Position numbers and translations under genes: made by a program
Part shown: piece after piece, positions 42,570 through 52,871 of the stretch
Numbering within the stretch: the stretch's first letter is position 1
How the letters are laid out: each line of letters opens with the position of its first letter
Assembly (NCBI GenBank): GCA_021413965.1
Contig: JAIOPI010000022.1
Coordinates: 62,001-126,000, forward strand
Length of the DNA: 64,000 bases
Direction: 5' to 3'
Source of the DNA: Lentisphaerota bacterium
Lineage (GTDB): Bacteria > Verrucomicrobiota > Kiritimatiellia > UBA8416 > JAIOPI01
The notes under the pieces: generated by a model
Database searches by the model: none
What the model was told of the DNA's origin: nothing
The model's input: only the letters and a program-made list of their open reading frames with translations

Positions 42570-43931
42570 ATGACGGAAGCATCACCCATCCAGACACCCC
42601 CGCCCGACGGCCCCGCGCTTGCCGCCCTGGCGCGCGCGGCGGTTGAACGCCTGCAGAAAGCCGGCCACACGGCCTACTGGGCCGGCGGGTGCGTCCGCGA
42701 CAGGCTGCTTGGCCGGATGCCCAAGGACTACGACATCGCCACCAATGCGCTTCCGGACACCGTCATCGCCCTCTTTCCGCGTGCCATCGCCGTCGGCAAG
42801 GCCTTCGGCGTGGTGCGCGTGCCGGTCGAGGACGCGTGGTTCGAAATCGCCACCTTCCGCCAGGATCATGACTACCAGGACGGACGCCGCCCCACCTCCG
42901 TCACCTTTGCCGATGCCCGCATGGATGCCGAGCGCCGCGACTTCACGATCAATGCCCTCTTCTATGATCCCATCGCAGACCGGTTCCTCGATTACGTCGG
43001 CGGTCGCGACGACTTGCAGGCCCGCCTGATTCGCGCCGTCGGGGATCCCGCCCGCCGCTTCCTGGAAGACCACCTCCGCCTCCTGCGAGCCGTGAGGTTT
43101 GCGCACACCCTGGAATTCGCATTGGAGGCGCACACCGCCGACGCCATCAGACTCCATGCCGGCCTCGTCGCCAACGTAAGCGAGGAGCGCGTCCGCGATG
43201 AACTGGCGCGCATCCTCGTGGAGTCCAAACGGCCGGGGGACGCCTTGCGGGCCCTGGATGATCTGGGCCTGCTGGCCCCGATCCTGCCCGAAGTCTCCGC
43301 CCTCAAACACCAGGCGCAGCCGCCGGCGTTTCACCCCGAGGGCGATGTCTTCACCCATACCGTGATCATGCTGAACCTGATGGAGTCGCCGTCGCTGCCG
43401 CTCGCGTTTTCCATCCTGCTGCACGACATCGGCAAGCCCCCTACCGCCACGCTGGATGGTGACCGCATCCGCTTCAACCGCCACGCGGCTGTGGGCGCCG
43501 ACATGGCCGAGGAGATTCTGCGCCGATTGCGGTTCTCCAATGACGAGATCACCACCATTGTCGAGGCCGTGCGCAGTCACATGCGGTTTGTCGATGTTCC
43601 CCACATGAAGCGCTCGACGCTGCGTGCACTCGTGGGACGCCCGAACTTTCCGCTCGAACTCGAACTGCATCGCATCGACTGCCTGTCCAGCCACAACGTG
43701 ATGGATACCCACGAACGAATCACGGCCTTTCAGCAGGAACTGGCCAGCGAACCGGCCCTGCCGCCGCCGTGGATCACAGGCCGGGACCTCATGGGGCTGG
43801 GAATTCCCGAGGGACCCGCGGTGGGAGCGTGGCTGCGCCGCGCCTACGAGGCGCAATTGGAAGGCAGCCACGCCACGCGTGACGCCCTGTGGGAGTGGCT
43901 GAAAGGCGAAATCGCGCGCGGCACGCCCTGA
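42570..43931 (+). CDS. CCA tRNA nucleotidyltransferase / poly(A)-polymerase family
   Basis: A 453-residue class II nucleotidyltransferase. AYWAGGCVRDRLLGRMPKDYDIATNA (residues about 34-59) has the GG loop and the two metal-binding aspartates. ERRDFTINALFYDP and the DHLRLLRAVRFAHTL neck region follow. The C-terminal part contains an HD domain (ILLHDIGKPPTAT, with a later HAAVGADMAEEIL), as in bacterial CCA enzymes with phosphohydrolase activity. The enzyme adds or repairs CCA at tRNA 3' ends; a poly(A) polymerase cannot be excluded. The ATG at 42570 is chosen from homology; only a weak GGA lies upstream. Confidence 0.9.
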   Translation: MTEASPIQTPPPDGPALAALARAAVERLQKAGHTAYWAGGCVRDRLLGRMPKDYDIATNALPDTVIALFPRAIAVGKAFGVVRVPVEDAWFEIATFRQDHDYQDGRRPTSVTFADARMDAERRDFTINALFYDPIADRFLDYVGGRDDLQARLIRAVGDPARRFLEDHLRLLRAVRFAHTLEFALEAHTADAIRLHAGLVANVSEERVRDELARILVESKRPGDALRALDDLGLLAPILPEVSALKHQAQPPAFHPEGDVFTHTVIMLNLMESPSLPLAFSILLHDIGKPPTATLDGDRIRFNRHAAVGADMAEEILRRLRFSNDEITTIVEAVRSHMRFVDVPHMKRSTLRALVGRPNFPLELELHRIDCLSSHNVMDTHERITAFQQELASEPALPPPWITGRDLMGLGIPEGPAVGAWLRRAYEAQLEGSHATRDALWEWLKGEIARGTP

Positions 43932-43989
43932 ATGGGCGCCCGCAACGCGCCGTCAGGCAACGCAACAAGGCGTACGTACGCCGGCGCGG

Positions 43990-45246
43990 CTACGCGATCT
44001 TCTTGACGTGGCGCTCGATTTGGTCCGGTGCCGCTCGAAGCTGCTGCACCATCTGCTTCGAGATGCGAATCGTGCCGCCCCCGCTCATGCGTGGCCCCTC
44101 AAACATGACGTCGAGCATCAGTCGCTCCACCATGGCCCGCAGCCCGCGCGCCCCGGTTCCACGCTTGCGGGCCATCACGGCCAGCTCACGTAGTGCCGTA
44201 TCCGTAAACGTCAAGTCGATGGACTCCATGGCCAGCAGTTTTTGATACTGCTTCACCATGCAGTTGTCGGGCTCCACCAGGATGCGCACCAATTCGTCCT
44301 CGGTCAGGTCCGCCAGCGCGGCCACGACCGGCAACCGCCCGACAAACTCGGGAATCATGCCGTAACGGACAAGGTCTTCAGGCTCCACCGGGAACTCAAA
44401 GGGCCCCGTCTCCGTGGCCTCGGAGCCGCCACCGAACCCCAGCTTCCGGTTGCCGCGCCGCCGCTTGACGATCTGATCCAGGCCGACGAAGGCGCCGCCG
44501 CAGATGAACAGAATATGCTCGGTGTTGATCTTGATGTACTCCTGCTGCGGATGCTTGCGCCCCCCCTGCGGCGGGACCCGCGCCGTCGTACCCTCAAGAA
44601 TCTTCAGCAGCGCCTGCTGCACGCCCTCGCCCGACACATCGCGCGTGATCGACACGTTCTCCGTCTTGCGGGCAATCTTGTCGATCTCGTCGATGTAGAC
44701 AATCCCCGTCTCGGCGCGCGCAATGTCGAAGTCCGCCTGTTGAATCAGGCTCAGGAGAATGTTCTCGACGTCCTCACCCACGTAGCCCGCCTCGGTCAGC
44801 GTGGTCGCATCCGCGATGGTGAACGGCACGTCCAGCATCTTGGCCAGCGTGCGCGCCAGAATCGTCTTGCCGGTCCCCGTCGGTCCGATCAGGAGCACGT
44901 TGCTTTTCTCGATCGCCACCGCCGCCAGCGGATCGTCGGCCTCGAAATGACCGCGCTGCTTCAAGCGCTTGTAGTGGTTGTGCACGGCCACCGAGAGCAC
45001 CTTCTTGGCGTGGTCGTGACCGATCACGAAACGATTCAGGAAATCCCGAATTTCGTGCGGCTTGGGCACCGTCAACTCGCGCGGCGGGGGCGCCTTGTTG
45101 CCTTCGGCCTCGGGGGCCCCCAGCATGGTCGTGCAATAGCGGATGCACTCTTCGCAGATATTGACGCCCGGCCCGGCCACCAGCTTGCGGCTGGGGGTTT
45201 GCTTGCGCCCGCAAAATGAACACTGGGGATGACGCTCGTCTGCCAC
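43990..45246 (-). CDS. clpX: ATP-dependent Clp protease ATP-binding subunit ClpX
   Basis: A 418-residue ClpX, the unfoldase that feeds substrates to ClpP. The N-terminal zinc finger has CSFCGRKQ and CEECI pairs. The AAA+ core shows the Walker A GPTGTGKT, Walker [10 protein letters not shown], and [27 protein letters not shown], split over the pore-loop region. The IGF-type loop for ClpP docking is present as KLGFGG. Translation begins at a GTG codon 2 bases after the clpP stop, with GAAGG upstream. It is the last gene of the coaE-rho-tig-clpP-clpX run. Confidence 0.97.
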   Translation of the reverse strand: MADERHPQCSFCGRKQTPSRKLVAGPGVNICEECIRYCTTMLGAPEAEGNKAPPPRELTVPKPHEIRDFLNRFVIGHDHAKKVLSVAVHNHYKRLKQRGHFEADDPLAAVAIEKSNVLLIGPTGTGKTILARTLAKMLDVPFTIADATTLTEAGYVGEDVENILLSLIQQADFDIARAETGIVYIDEIDKIARKTENVSITRDVSGEGVQQALLKILEGTTARVPPQGGRKHPQQEYIKINTEHILFICGGAFVGLDQIVKRRRGNRKLGFGGGSEATETGPFEFPVEPEDLVRYGMIPEFVGRLPVVAALADLTEDELVRILVEPDNCMVKQYQKLLAMESIDLTFTDTALRELAVMARKRGTGARGLRAMVERLMLDVMFEGPRMSGGGTIRISKQMVQQLRAAPDQIERHVKKIA

Positions 45247-45247
45247 G

Positions 45248-45865
45248 TTACTTCACCTTCTTCGAATCCTTGCGCGACACGACCACTTCGTCTACCAGCC
45301 CGTATTCCTTCGCATCCTGCGCGGACATGAAGAAGTCCCGGTCCGTGTCCGACACGATCGCCTTCAGCGCCTTGCCCGTGTGATGCGACAAAATTTCGTT
45401 GATGCGATCGCGCAGCCGCAGAATCTCCCGCGCCTGGATGCTGATGTCGGACGCCTGCCCCTGCACGCCGCCCCACGGCTGGTGAATCATGATGCGCGCG
45501 TTCGGCAGCGCGAAGCGCTTGCCCGCCGTGCCGGCGGCAAGCAGGACCGCCCCCATGCTGGCTGCCTGTCCCACACAATAGGTGGCCACATCGCAGCGGA
45601 TGAATTGAATCGTGTCGTAAATCGCGAGGCCCGCCGTCACGGACCCCCCCGGCGAATTGACATAGATGCTGATGTCCTTTTCGGCGTCTTCCGACTGGAG
45701 AAACAGCAACTGCGCGATGATCAGGTTGCTGATATCATCGTCAATAGGCGTTCCGATGAAAATGATGCGATCCTTCAGCAGCCGCGAAAAGATGTCGTAG
45801 GCGCGCTCGCCACGCCCGGTCTGCTCCACCACCATCGGCACCAGCGTCTGTGCGCGTTCGTTCAT
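45248..45865 (-). CDS. clpP: ATP-dependent Clp protease proteolytic subunit ClpP
   Basis: A 205-residue ClpP. From the ATG at 45865, the triad is S103 in GQAASMGA, H128 in RIMIHQP and D177 in [10 protein letters not shown]. The PLxDxxA-like start and [15 protein letters not shown] oxyanion region are normal. A TTG two codons earlier is possible, but AGGGGA is spaced 9 bases from the ATG. Self-assembly into the two-ring barrel and pairing with ClpX are established for the family. Confidence 0.97.
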   Translation of the reverse strand: MNERAQTLVPMVVEQTGRGERAYDIFSRLLKDRIIFIGTPIDDDISNLIIAQLLFLQSEDAEKDISIYVNSPGGSVTAGLAIYDTIQFIRCDVATYCVGQAASMGAVLLAAGTAGKRFALPNARIMIHQPWGGVQGQASDISIQAREILRLRDRINEILSHHTGKALKAIVSDTDRDFFMSAQDAKEYGLVDEVVVSRKDSKKVK

Positions 45866-45878
45866 AAGCAAGAATCCC

Positions 45879-47174
45879 CTACTTGGCTTTCGCCGCGTTC
45901 AACAGGAAGCTCAGCGTCTTGTCCGCCCGGATGTCCGCGCGCAGGTTATCCAGCGCGTCGCGTTTGATCAGTTCTTCGCGCATGCGTTCCGGCGGCATCT
46001 CGTAGCGCGTGGCCATGGACTGAATGCGCTCATTCACGTCCGCGTCCTCCACGGTCAGGCTTTCCGCCTCCGCAATGCGGCCCAGAATGTACGTCAGCCG
46101 CACGCGCTCCGTCGAGCTTTGCGTCGCATGATTCACAATCTGGTCCTGCTGCTCGACGATCTGCTCCTTGGTGGCGCCGCGGCGGGAAATGTCCTGCACG
46201 ATGTTGCGCACCGCCATCCGCGTCTCCTGCTCGACCACGCTCTGTGGCAGGTCGAAATCGGCCTGCCCCAGCAGGAACCGGGCGACCTCATCCTTCTGGC
46301 GCGCGGCCTCGCGCTCCTCGGCCCCCGCCTGCAGGTCGGCCCGCAACCGCTCGCGCAACGCGGCCTCGGACTCCACCTGCAGCTGCTTCAGGAATTCGTC
46401 ATTGAGCTCCGGCAGCACGCGCTGTTGCAGTCCCTTGACCGTCACACGATAGGCGACATGACGCCCGGCCAGCGCCTTCACCGCGTAGGCATCCGGGAAT
46501 GTCACGCTGATATCGCGCGTCTCGTCAAGCGTGGCCCCCTTCAGGGCCGCCGTAAATCCGGGCAGAAACTCGGGTTCACCCAGGTACACGAGAAAATCCT
46601 TGGCTTCCCCCAAGGCACGCTCCGACGGCAACACCTCGGCCAGCGGCTTGCCGTCGATGCTGGCCGTGTAATCCACGCGCAGCAAATCGTTCTCACCCGC
46701 TGCCCGTCCCGTGATGGGCTCAAAGCGCGCGACACGCTCGCGAATCCGCAGCACGGCGGCATCCACATCGGCATCGGTCACCTGTACCGGCTGTGCAGCC
46801 ACCGGGATGGCACGGTAGTTCGGCAGTTCAAATTCGGGTGCCAGGTCCACCGTCACGTTGAAGCCCAGTCCACTGGCCTTGGCCAAGACCACATCCTTGA
46901 CCTCAACCACGGCCACGGGCTTGAGCTTCTCCTGCGTGAGCGCCTCCCGGTAGAGCCGCGGCACCAGGCGGTCCTTGGTCTCGCTCTCGATCTGCTTGGC
47001 GAACTGGCGCTCGACCAGTTTCAGAGGCGCCTTGCCGGGCCGGAAGCCCGGCAGGCGGGCCACGGCCGCATAGGCCTTGACGGCCTGTTCGTACTCGCCC
47101 GCCACGGTTTCGGGCGGCGCTTGAATCTGCAGAATCTTCCGGCAGGGACCGGCATCCATTACCTTCACATCCAT
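45879..47174 (-). CDS. tig: Trigger factor (ribosome-associated chaperone)
   Basis: A 431-residue trigger factor. The N-terminal ribosome-binding domain has [16 protein letters not shown], equal to the GFRxGKxP ribosome contact. The PPIase domain spans about 155-245 ([28 protein letters not shown]). The C-terminal chaperone arms follow, with a long helical region. A GTG two codons upstream of the ATG at 47174 is an alternative start. The position just before clpP-clpX is the common bacterial order. Confidence 0.95.
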   Translation of the reverse strand: MDVKVMDAGPCRKILQIQAPPETVAGEYEQAVKAYAAVARLPGFRPGKAPLKLVERQFAKQIESETKDRLVPRLYREALTQEKLKPVAVVEVKDVVLAKASGLGFNVTVDLAPEFELPNYRAIPVAAQPVQVTDADVDAAVLRIRERVARFEPITGRAAGENDLLRVDYTASIDGKPLAEVLPSERALGEAKDFLVYLGEPEFLPGFTAALKGATLDETRDISVTFPDAYAVKALAGRHVAYRVTVKGLQQRVLPELNDEFLKQLQVESEAALRERLRADLQAGAEEREAARQKDEVARFLLGQADFDLPQSVVEQETRMAVRNIVQDISRRGATKEQIVEQQDQIVNHATQSSTERVRLTYILGRIAEAESLTVEDADVNERIQSMATRYEMPPERMREELIKRDALDNLRADIRADKTLSFLLNAAKAK

Positions 47175-47200
47175 ATGCACTGCTTCCTTCCGCCGGACGG

Positions 47201-48706
47201 CTATTCCTTCATGGACATCAGGAATTCCGCATTGCTGCGGGTTTTCTTCAAACGGTTCACGATCATCTCCATGGCTTCCACCGGCGGCACCCCATTGATG
47301 GCCCGGCGCAGCACCCAGATCTTCTGCATCTCATCAGGGTGCAGCAGCAACTCTTCCTTGCGCGTGCCGGACTTCTCGATGTTGATCGCCGGATACACGC
47401 GCTTGTCGACCAGGGTGCGATCCAGGCACAGTTCCATGTTGCCCGTGCCCTTGAACTCCTCGAAAATCACGTCGTCCATGCGGCTGCCGGTCTCGACCAG
47501 CGCGGTGGCGATGATCGTCAGGCTGCCACCGTTCTCCGTGTTACGCGCCGCACCGAAGAAACGCTTCGGCTTGTGCAGCGCATTCGCATCCACACCGCCG
47601 GAGAGGATCTTGCCGCTGTGCGGCTGCAGCGTGTTGTAGGCCCGCGCCAGACGCGTAATGCTGTCCAGCAGGACGACGACATCCTTACCCGCCTCCACCA
47701 TGCGCTTGGCCATCTCGACCACCAACTCGGCGACTTGCACATGGCGCTCGGGAGCCTCGTCGAAGGTCGAACTCAGGACATGCGCTTTCGTGTTGCGCTG
47801 CATGTCCGTCACTTCCTCGGGACGCTCGTCGATCAGCAGAATGATCAAATACGCATCCGGGTGGTTCGCGGAAATGCTGTTGGCGATCTTCTGCATGAGC
47901 ACGGTTTTGCCCGTGCGGGGAGCCGCCACGATCAGCCCGCGTTGCCCGAAGCCAATCGGTGTGAAGATGTCCATCACGCGCATGGACACTTCTTCAGGCT
48001 GCGTCTCGAGATGGACCCGGCGGTTGGGGAAGAGCGGGGTCAGATTTTCGAACGGAACTTTGTGACGCAGCTTCTCCGGGTTGTCGCCCTGGACCTTGTC
48101 CACGCGCAGCAGCGCGAAAAACCGCTCCTTGTCCTTCGGTTCGCGTATCTCGCCTTCGACCAAATCGCCCGTGCGCAGGGCGAAGCGTCGGATCTGAGAC
48201 GGCGAAACGTAGATATCCTCGGGACAGGGAAGGTAGTTGCTGTACGGCGAGCGCAGGAAGCCGAAACCGTCCGGCAAGATCTCAAGGACGCCACGACTGA
48301 ACATGACGCCACGGCGGCGGGCGTGCTCCTTCAGAATCTCAAAGACGAGCTCGTGTTTCTTCAACGCCCCCAGATCCATCAAGCCCAGTTTGTCGGCCCG
48401 CGCCTGCAACTGCGTGACGCCTTCATCCTGCAGATCAAAGAGACTCAGCGGGTCCGGCGGTGGGGTTCCTTCGGGCGGGAGCGGTGGGCGGCGAATCTCG
48501 TCATGGCCATTACTGTTATACCCGGGGCCACTGTTGTAACTCGGACCGCTGTTATACCCCGGTCCGCCGCCACGCATCATGGGCGACATGCGATCGTTGT
48601 TGTCAGGCCGGGGCATGCGCGAATGCTGGCGATCCGGACCTCCGGAGTTCCCATCGCCGCGGTGATGACGCGGCGGGCGTCCGGCGTTGCTACCTCGTTC
48701 TCCCAT
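47201..48706 (-). CDS. rho: Transcription termination factor Rho with Gly/Asn-rich N-terminus
   Basis: A 501-residue Rho helicase. Residues 1 to about 75 are disordered and rich in glycine, arginine and asparagine, with three YNSGP-like copies at 51-65. Then come the Rho N-terminal helical domain, the cold-shock-like RNA-binding fold ([27 protein letters not shown] over its strands), the Walker [10 protein letters not shown] and Walker [16 protein letters not shown]. Rho binds C-rich RNA and ends transcription. The ATG at 48706 has GGAG upstream and overlaps the end of coaE by 17 bases. Extra N-terminal low-complexity domains occur in several Rho lineages and can aid phase separation or autoregulation. 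Confidence 0.97.
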   Translation of the reverse strand: MGERGSNAGRPPRHHRGDGNSGGPDRQHSRMPRPDNNDRMSPMMRGGGPGYNSGPSYNSGPGYNSNGHDEIRRPPLPPEGTPPPDPLSLFDLQDEGVTQLQARADKLGLMDLGALKKHELVFEILKEHARRRGVMFSRGVLEILPDGFGFLRSPYSNYLPCPEDIYVSPSQIRRFALRTGDLVEGEIREPKDKERFFALLRVDKVQGDNPEKLRHKVPFENLTPLFPNRRVHLETQPEEVSMRVMDIFTPIGFGQRGLIVAAPRTGKTVLMQKIANSISANHPDAYLIILLIDERPEEVTDMQRNTKAHVLSSTFDEAPERHVQVAELVVEMAKRMVEAGKDVVVLLDSITRLARAYNTLQPHSGKILSGGVDANALHKPKRFFGAARNTENGGSLTIIATALVETGSRMDDVIFEEFKGTGNMELCLDRTLVDKRVYPAINIEKSGTRKEELLLHPDEMQKIWVLRRAINGVPPVEAMEMIVNRLKKTRSNAEFLMSMKE

Positions 48707-49301
48707 GCTTGCTCTCCCGTATCCGGCGAACCACATCTAGGGTTCGCTGCTCCAACTCAATCTCCGTGCCACTGTTCTCGATCACGTAATCGGCGCGCCG
48801 GGCTTTTTCCGCCGTCGGCCACTGCGCCGCCAGCCGCTGCTCCAGCGCCTCATCGGTCAGCCCGCGCGCCCTTAACCGAACCCGCTGCAGATCTTCCGAA
48901 GCGCTGACACACACCACCGCATCCCACCCGTGCTCCATGCCCGCTTCATACAGCAGCGGTATCACCACCACCGCCAGGTCGGCGCCCCCATCCGCCTGCG
49001 CCTGCAGCCAGCCCTCCCAGAGCGAGCGCACCCGCGGGTGCAGAATGGCGTTCAGCCGGGTACGAGCCGCCTCATCCTGAAAAACCAGCGCCCCCAGTCG
49101 GGCCCGACTGATGCTCCCATCGGGCTCCAGCATCGTGACCCCAAACGCCTCCACAATGTCCGCATGCGCCGGAAGCCCCGGCAGCATGAGCGCATGTGCA
49201 AGTTGGTCAGACTCGCAAACGGTAATTCCACGACCCTTCAGGATGGTTCCCACCCGGCTTTTCCCGCACGCAATGCCGCCCGTTAGCGCGATCCTGAGCA
49301 T
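48690..49301 (-). CDS. coaE: Dephospho-CoA kinase
   Basis: A 203-residue CoaE, the last step of coenzyme A synthesis, phosphorylating the 3'-OH of dephospho-CoA. GGIACGKS is the P-loop, ESDQLAHAL has the metal-binding aspartate, and [18 protein letters not shown] matches the family substrate loop. The ATG at 49301 is homology-based; a TTG seven codons earlier is possible. It opens a run with rho, tig, clpP and clpX behind a strong promoter. Confidence 0.94.
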   Translation of the reverse strand: MLRIALTGGIACGKSRVGTILKGRGITVCESDQLAHALMLPGLPAHADIVEAFGVTMLEPDGSISRARLGALVFQDEAARTRLNAILHPRVRSLWEGWLQAQADGGADLAVVVIPLLYEAGMEHGWDAVVCVSASEDLQRVRLRARGLTDEALEQRLAAQWPTAEKARRADYVIENSGTEIELEQRTLDVVRRIRESKHGRTR

Positions 49302-49391
49302 ATGGGACGGCGGCCAGGGCAATGTCTGAGTGCAGGGGAACGAAATCAGAGAATCCCGGGAGAAAGTGGTCTACCAATCAGGATGGGCTAG

Positions 49392-49420
49392 AGTGTACGC
49401 ACGTCATCCGTGCCTGTCAA
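49392..49420 (-). promoter_or_regulatory. Near-consensus sigma70 promoter of coaE-rho-tig-clpP-clpX
   Basis: On the minus strand TTGACA (49420-49415), exactly 17 bases, then TACACT (49397-49392). This is the best promoter match in the window. The start near 49385 gives a leader of about 84 bases before coaE. Confidence 0.7.
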
Positions 49421-49500
49421 ATGTGTTATTTTGAGGACCCAACCGATGCCCGCCCCCCGTCGGGGCAGGCTACCGGTCGTCCGCGCGCAGACGCGGTCGC

Positions 49501-52500
49501 TTACTTCACGCCCGACGTCTCACCCGAAAAGGCTTCGGCGGAGGCACTGAAGTTCGCGCGCCCCACAGGCCGCCCTGCCGGGTCCACCAGCCGCGCCGTT
49601 ACGAAAATGAGCAGGTTCTTCTTGATGCTGTGCTCGTACTTGCTCTGGAACAGGCGCCCCAGCAGCGGGATGTCGCCCAGGAACGGAACTTTGTCGTCCA
49701 CTTCCTGGCGGTCTTCCGTAATCATGCCGCCCATGACCACGGTCGCCCCGTTATAAATCAGGATGCTCGTTGAAATGCTCCGGCTGTGGAAGAACGGCTG
49801 CTCGATCGGAATCTGCAGGATGTTGCCGGCCGCATCCGTAAACGTCTGGCCATAGTTGCGCCACGTCGGATCCGTTACGACTTCAGGCGACATCGTCAGG
49901 TTGATCATTTCGTTCTCGGTGCTGACTTCCGGCAGAACCGTCAGGATGACGCCCACCTCCCGCGTCTCGAACTCGGCAGGCGTCACCACCGGGGGCGTGC
50001 CTGCCGTCTGAACCGATCCGTCCGAGTTCAGCGTCGGGGAAACGCCCGGCTCGATCGTATAGTCGGACGGATAGATGTACTCCGTGACGACCTTGATCTG
50101 CGCCTCAACTCCGGACTGCGTCGTCACCTTTGGCGCGGACAGCAGGTCGGCATGCCCCTTCTGCTCCAAGGCGTGCAGGATGACCGCCAGTTCAGGATTC
50201 GTCAGCACCGTGGCGATTCCCAGCAAGTCATCCGATGCCGTCCGCAAGTCGTCGGGTGCTTTCTCGTTCGCCGCGTTGTCCGTCACGTACCGGTTGCCCT
50301 TCGTGAAAGACGTTTCGCCCATCTCGATCCGCTGGCGCTGAGACAGCGGCAGATTCGCGTCGGACTTCTTCTGCGCGATTTCCCAGTTGTCCGTCAGCAA
50401 CCACTCAAACCCGAGGGAGTTCAGATCCGTCTGATTGACTTCCACAAAGCGGGCTTCAATTTCAACCTGCTTGGGCACAATGTTGAGAGCGGCGAGACGC
50501 TGTTCGAAGACCGCCAAATTGTCGACCGTATTGGCGACCATCAACTTACCAATGGCCGGCACGTACTTGATCGAGGATCCGATGGGCCACTGGACGCCCA
50601 AGTCGCTGAAGAAGGCTTTCCAATCCGTTGCCCCCGCCTCTGAGCCACCAGCTCCGCCGCCACCCAGCGCCGTGAAATCGCCGCGCTCGGATGTACCGGT
50701 TGCCGCGGTGGATTCGCGGATGGCGCTGATACGCTCGCCCACCGTGGGCAAAACGTCGTACATGCGGTGCACGAGCGCCTTGTCCGGAACATTGAAGGGC
50801 AGGATCATCACCACATTGTCCTCAATGCGATACTTGAGGTTGGCCACGTCAGTGACGATCTTCAGCGCGCCCAGAAGGGACATTTCACGCGCCCGAAACG
50901 TAATCAACTCTGCTCCGCCTGCGGCGGCCGGGGCTTCCTCCGTCGCGCCGAAATCACCAAACTCGCCCGCGGCGGCCGCCGGGGCCATGGCGGCCGCATC
51001 CCCTGCCCCCATGTTCAGAATGATGTTAACGCCGCGCTTGTCCGGGGCAGGATCGTACTCGATGCTGGACTCCTGCAGGAACTGTACGACGTCGTTGATG
51101 TTGGCCTGACGGAAATCGATCTCTGGGATGATGATACTCTCCATCTTCTTCAGGATGAGATCGGTCGGCGTGTCGCCGCGCGTCGGTTTCTGCGTCTCCT
51201 GATCCTCACGCTTGGGCGTCTCCCCAGCGCCGTAGTCACGAGGATTCCATGCCTCGCGGACCTGGCTCATCATGTCCTGGCGGGTCGTTTCAAGTTCCAT
51301 GCTGGCCCGCTCAAACCGCGTCTGCGTGACCTTCTCGCGCCACCGGATGGCTTCCGTGTTGTGCGGATCCAACTCCAGCACGGCTTCGAACGACTTCTGG
51401 GCGCTGTCCAACTCATTCGCCAGATAGTGCTGGCGCCCCTGCGTCAAGAGTGTGTGTACGTCCTCAGTCTTCTTGACATACTCATCCTGCTTCCAGCGCG
51501 GCTTCTCGGCCTGGGGCTTGGCCGGGGGTTTCGCGAGATCCTTGTCAATCTTGGCCACCAGCTCCGGCGCGCGCGGATGCCCCTGAACGGCGGCTTCGCT
51601 CGCCAGCTTGCGGGCATCTTCGAGGTCTCCGGCCTTGCGCAATTCAAGTGCGCGGCGGTAGAGGCTCTCCATGGCTCCCTCACGGGCCCGCTTCAGATCG
51701 GCGCGACTTTCCGCCCGCCCGCCGGCCTGATCGAGGGCCGACGCCGCCTGATCATAGAAGCGCTGCGCGGCGGCGTAGTCCCGCTTGGCGAACGCCTGAT
51801 CGGCAAGCGCGAGCTTCTCGGCCGCGTGTTCGGCAAATGCCCGGCGACGGAGTTCCTCACCTTCACGAAGCACTTTGATGGCCTTCTCCTGGCTGCTGAG
51901 ACCGGCGGATGACGCTTGGCGGGGAGCCGGCGTGATCGCGATGGGTGCGCCGACCGCCGCTTCGACCGCCGTTTCCGGCATGACGCTGGCAGGCTCAACC
52001 GGCGCGCCACCGGTGGCCACTTCACCCGCACCGCCTTCGCTGTCCTGCATCATCGAATCAATGTCGCCGCCCGACACCCCTTCGCCTGCGGTCAGGGAGG
52101 CAGGTGATCCCGAGGTCAGGGAGTCATCGACCAGACTTTCCTCGGAGATCAGGTCAGCCGGTACGCCGGCCTGCGACGCCCCGACGGCCGCTTCCATGGA
52201 CTGGACATCGCCGGACGGAGCGGGCGACGGTTCGGAGCCCAGCGTCAGCCCTCCCAGATCGTCCGCGGGGGGTTCCGACGGGGTGGTGGCGGCCAGCGGG
52301 ACAGGCCCGCCTTTCTCCTGTTCAAATGCCAGCCCATCCAAGGATTCGGCCGGTGGCGCCGATTCTTCGGCCAGCGCCGCAGGCGCAGGTTCTTCCATCG
52401 TCAGCGCACCCAAGTCATCGGTCGCGGGTTCGGCCGCCGACTCAGCGACTGGCGCTTCTGCCGGTGCCTCGTTGAGATCCAGGCCCGCGAGAGGATCGGC

Positions 52501-52845
52501 GCTCGATGCGGCGGGGGCCACGTCCATGCCCGACAGGACGTCTGTCGTCTCGTCGGCGCTCGTGGTGGTGTCTGTGGCGACCGTTTCCGTGGTGTCCGTG
52601 GCAGGCATGACAAGGTCGCTGCCCATCGCGTCACTCAAATCGGACGTTGGAGCGGCCGAGGTCATGGCATCGACTTCCGAGGAATCGGAGGGCGTCGGGT
52701 TGGGATTCAACGCGTCGTCAATCGTCATGTCCTCGGAGACAATGACACCACCCTCATCCATGTTTTGCGCCCAAACGGTCACGAGGACGGAAGCGAGAAC
52801 AGCCACGACGACCATTAAGCGAAGGGGCCAGCGGGTCTTATGCAT
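49501..52845 (-). CDS. Amuc_1098-type pilus secretin (PilQ-like)
   Basis: A 1,114-residue outer-membrane secretin. A signal peptide (MHKTRWPLRL onward) leads to an acidic, low-complexity region of about 300 residues with repeated short LxGL motifs at 119-124, 145-150, 169-174 and 197-202. TPR-like helices span about 320-510. The secretin N-domain starts near IIIPEIDFRQANINDVVQFLQ, and a C-terminal beta-barrel carries VPFLGDIPLLGRLFQ, the secretin signature. It is the last gene of a five-gene operon corresponding to Akkermansia Amuc_1098. The start at 52845 follows AGGAG at 11 bases; an ATG at 52875 overlapping the upstream stop is the alternative. Confidence 0.9.
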   Translation of the reverse strand: MHKTRWPLRLMVVVAVLASVLVTVWAQNMDEGGVIVSEDMTIDDALNPNPTPSDSSEVDAMTSAAPTSDLSDAMGSDLVMPATDTTETVATDTTTSADETTDVLSGMDVAPAASSADPLAGLDLNEAPAEAPVAESAAEPATDDLGALTMEEPAPAALAEESAPPAESLDGLAFEQEKGGPVPLAATTPSEPPADDLGGLTLGSEPSPAPSGDVQSMEAAVGASQAGVPADLISEESLVDDSLTSGSPASLTAGEGVSGGDIDSMMQDSEGGAGEVATGGAPVEPASVMPETAVEAAVGAPIAITPAPRQASSAGLSSQEKAIKVLREGEELRRRAFAEHAAEKLALADQAFAKRDYAAAQRFYDQAASALDQAGGRAESRADLKRAREGAMESLYRRALELRKAGDLEDARKLASEAAVQGHPRAPELVAKIDKDLAKPPAKPQAEKPRWKQDEYVKKTEDVHTLLTQGRQHYLANELDSAQKSFEAVLELDPHNTEAIRWREKVTQTRFERASMELETTRQDMMSQVREAWNPRDYGAGETPKREDQETQKPTRGDTPTDLILKKMESIIIPEIDFRQANINDVVQFLQESSIEYDPAPDKRGVNIILNMGAGDAAAMAPAAAAGEFGDFGATEEAPAAAGGAELITFRAREMSLLGALKIVTDVANLKYRIEDNVVMILPFNVPDKALVHRMYDVLPTVGERISAIRESTAATGTSERGDFTALGGGGAGGSEAGATDWKAFFSDLGVQWPIGSSIKYVPAIGKLMVANTVDNLAVFEQRLAALNIVPKQVEIEARFVEVNQTDLNSLGFEWLLTDNWEIAQKKSDANLPLSQRQRIEMGETSFTKGNRYVTDNAANEKAPDDLRTASDDLLGIATVLTNPELAVILHALEQKGHADLLSAPKVTTQSGVEAQIKVVTEYIYPSDYTIEPGVSPTLNSDGSVQTAGTPPVVTPAEFETREVGVILTVLPEVSTENEMINLTMSPEVVTDPTWRNYGQTFTDAAGNILQIPIEQPFFHSRSISTSILIYNGATVVMGGMITEDRQEVDDKVPFLGDIPLLGRLFQSKYEHSIKKNLLIFVTARLVDPAGRPVGRANFSASAEAFSGETSGVK

Positions 52846-52871
52846 GGATGGCGGGTCTCCTAAAGCCGAAC

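Noticed and set aside
43969..43982. Palindrome GGCGTACGTACGCC between the CCA-type gene and clpX
   Set aside because: A perfect 14-base palindrome, but with no loop or T-tract it is not a convincing terminator, and no regulator is implied.
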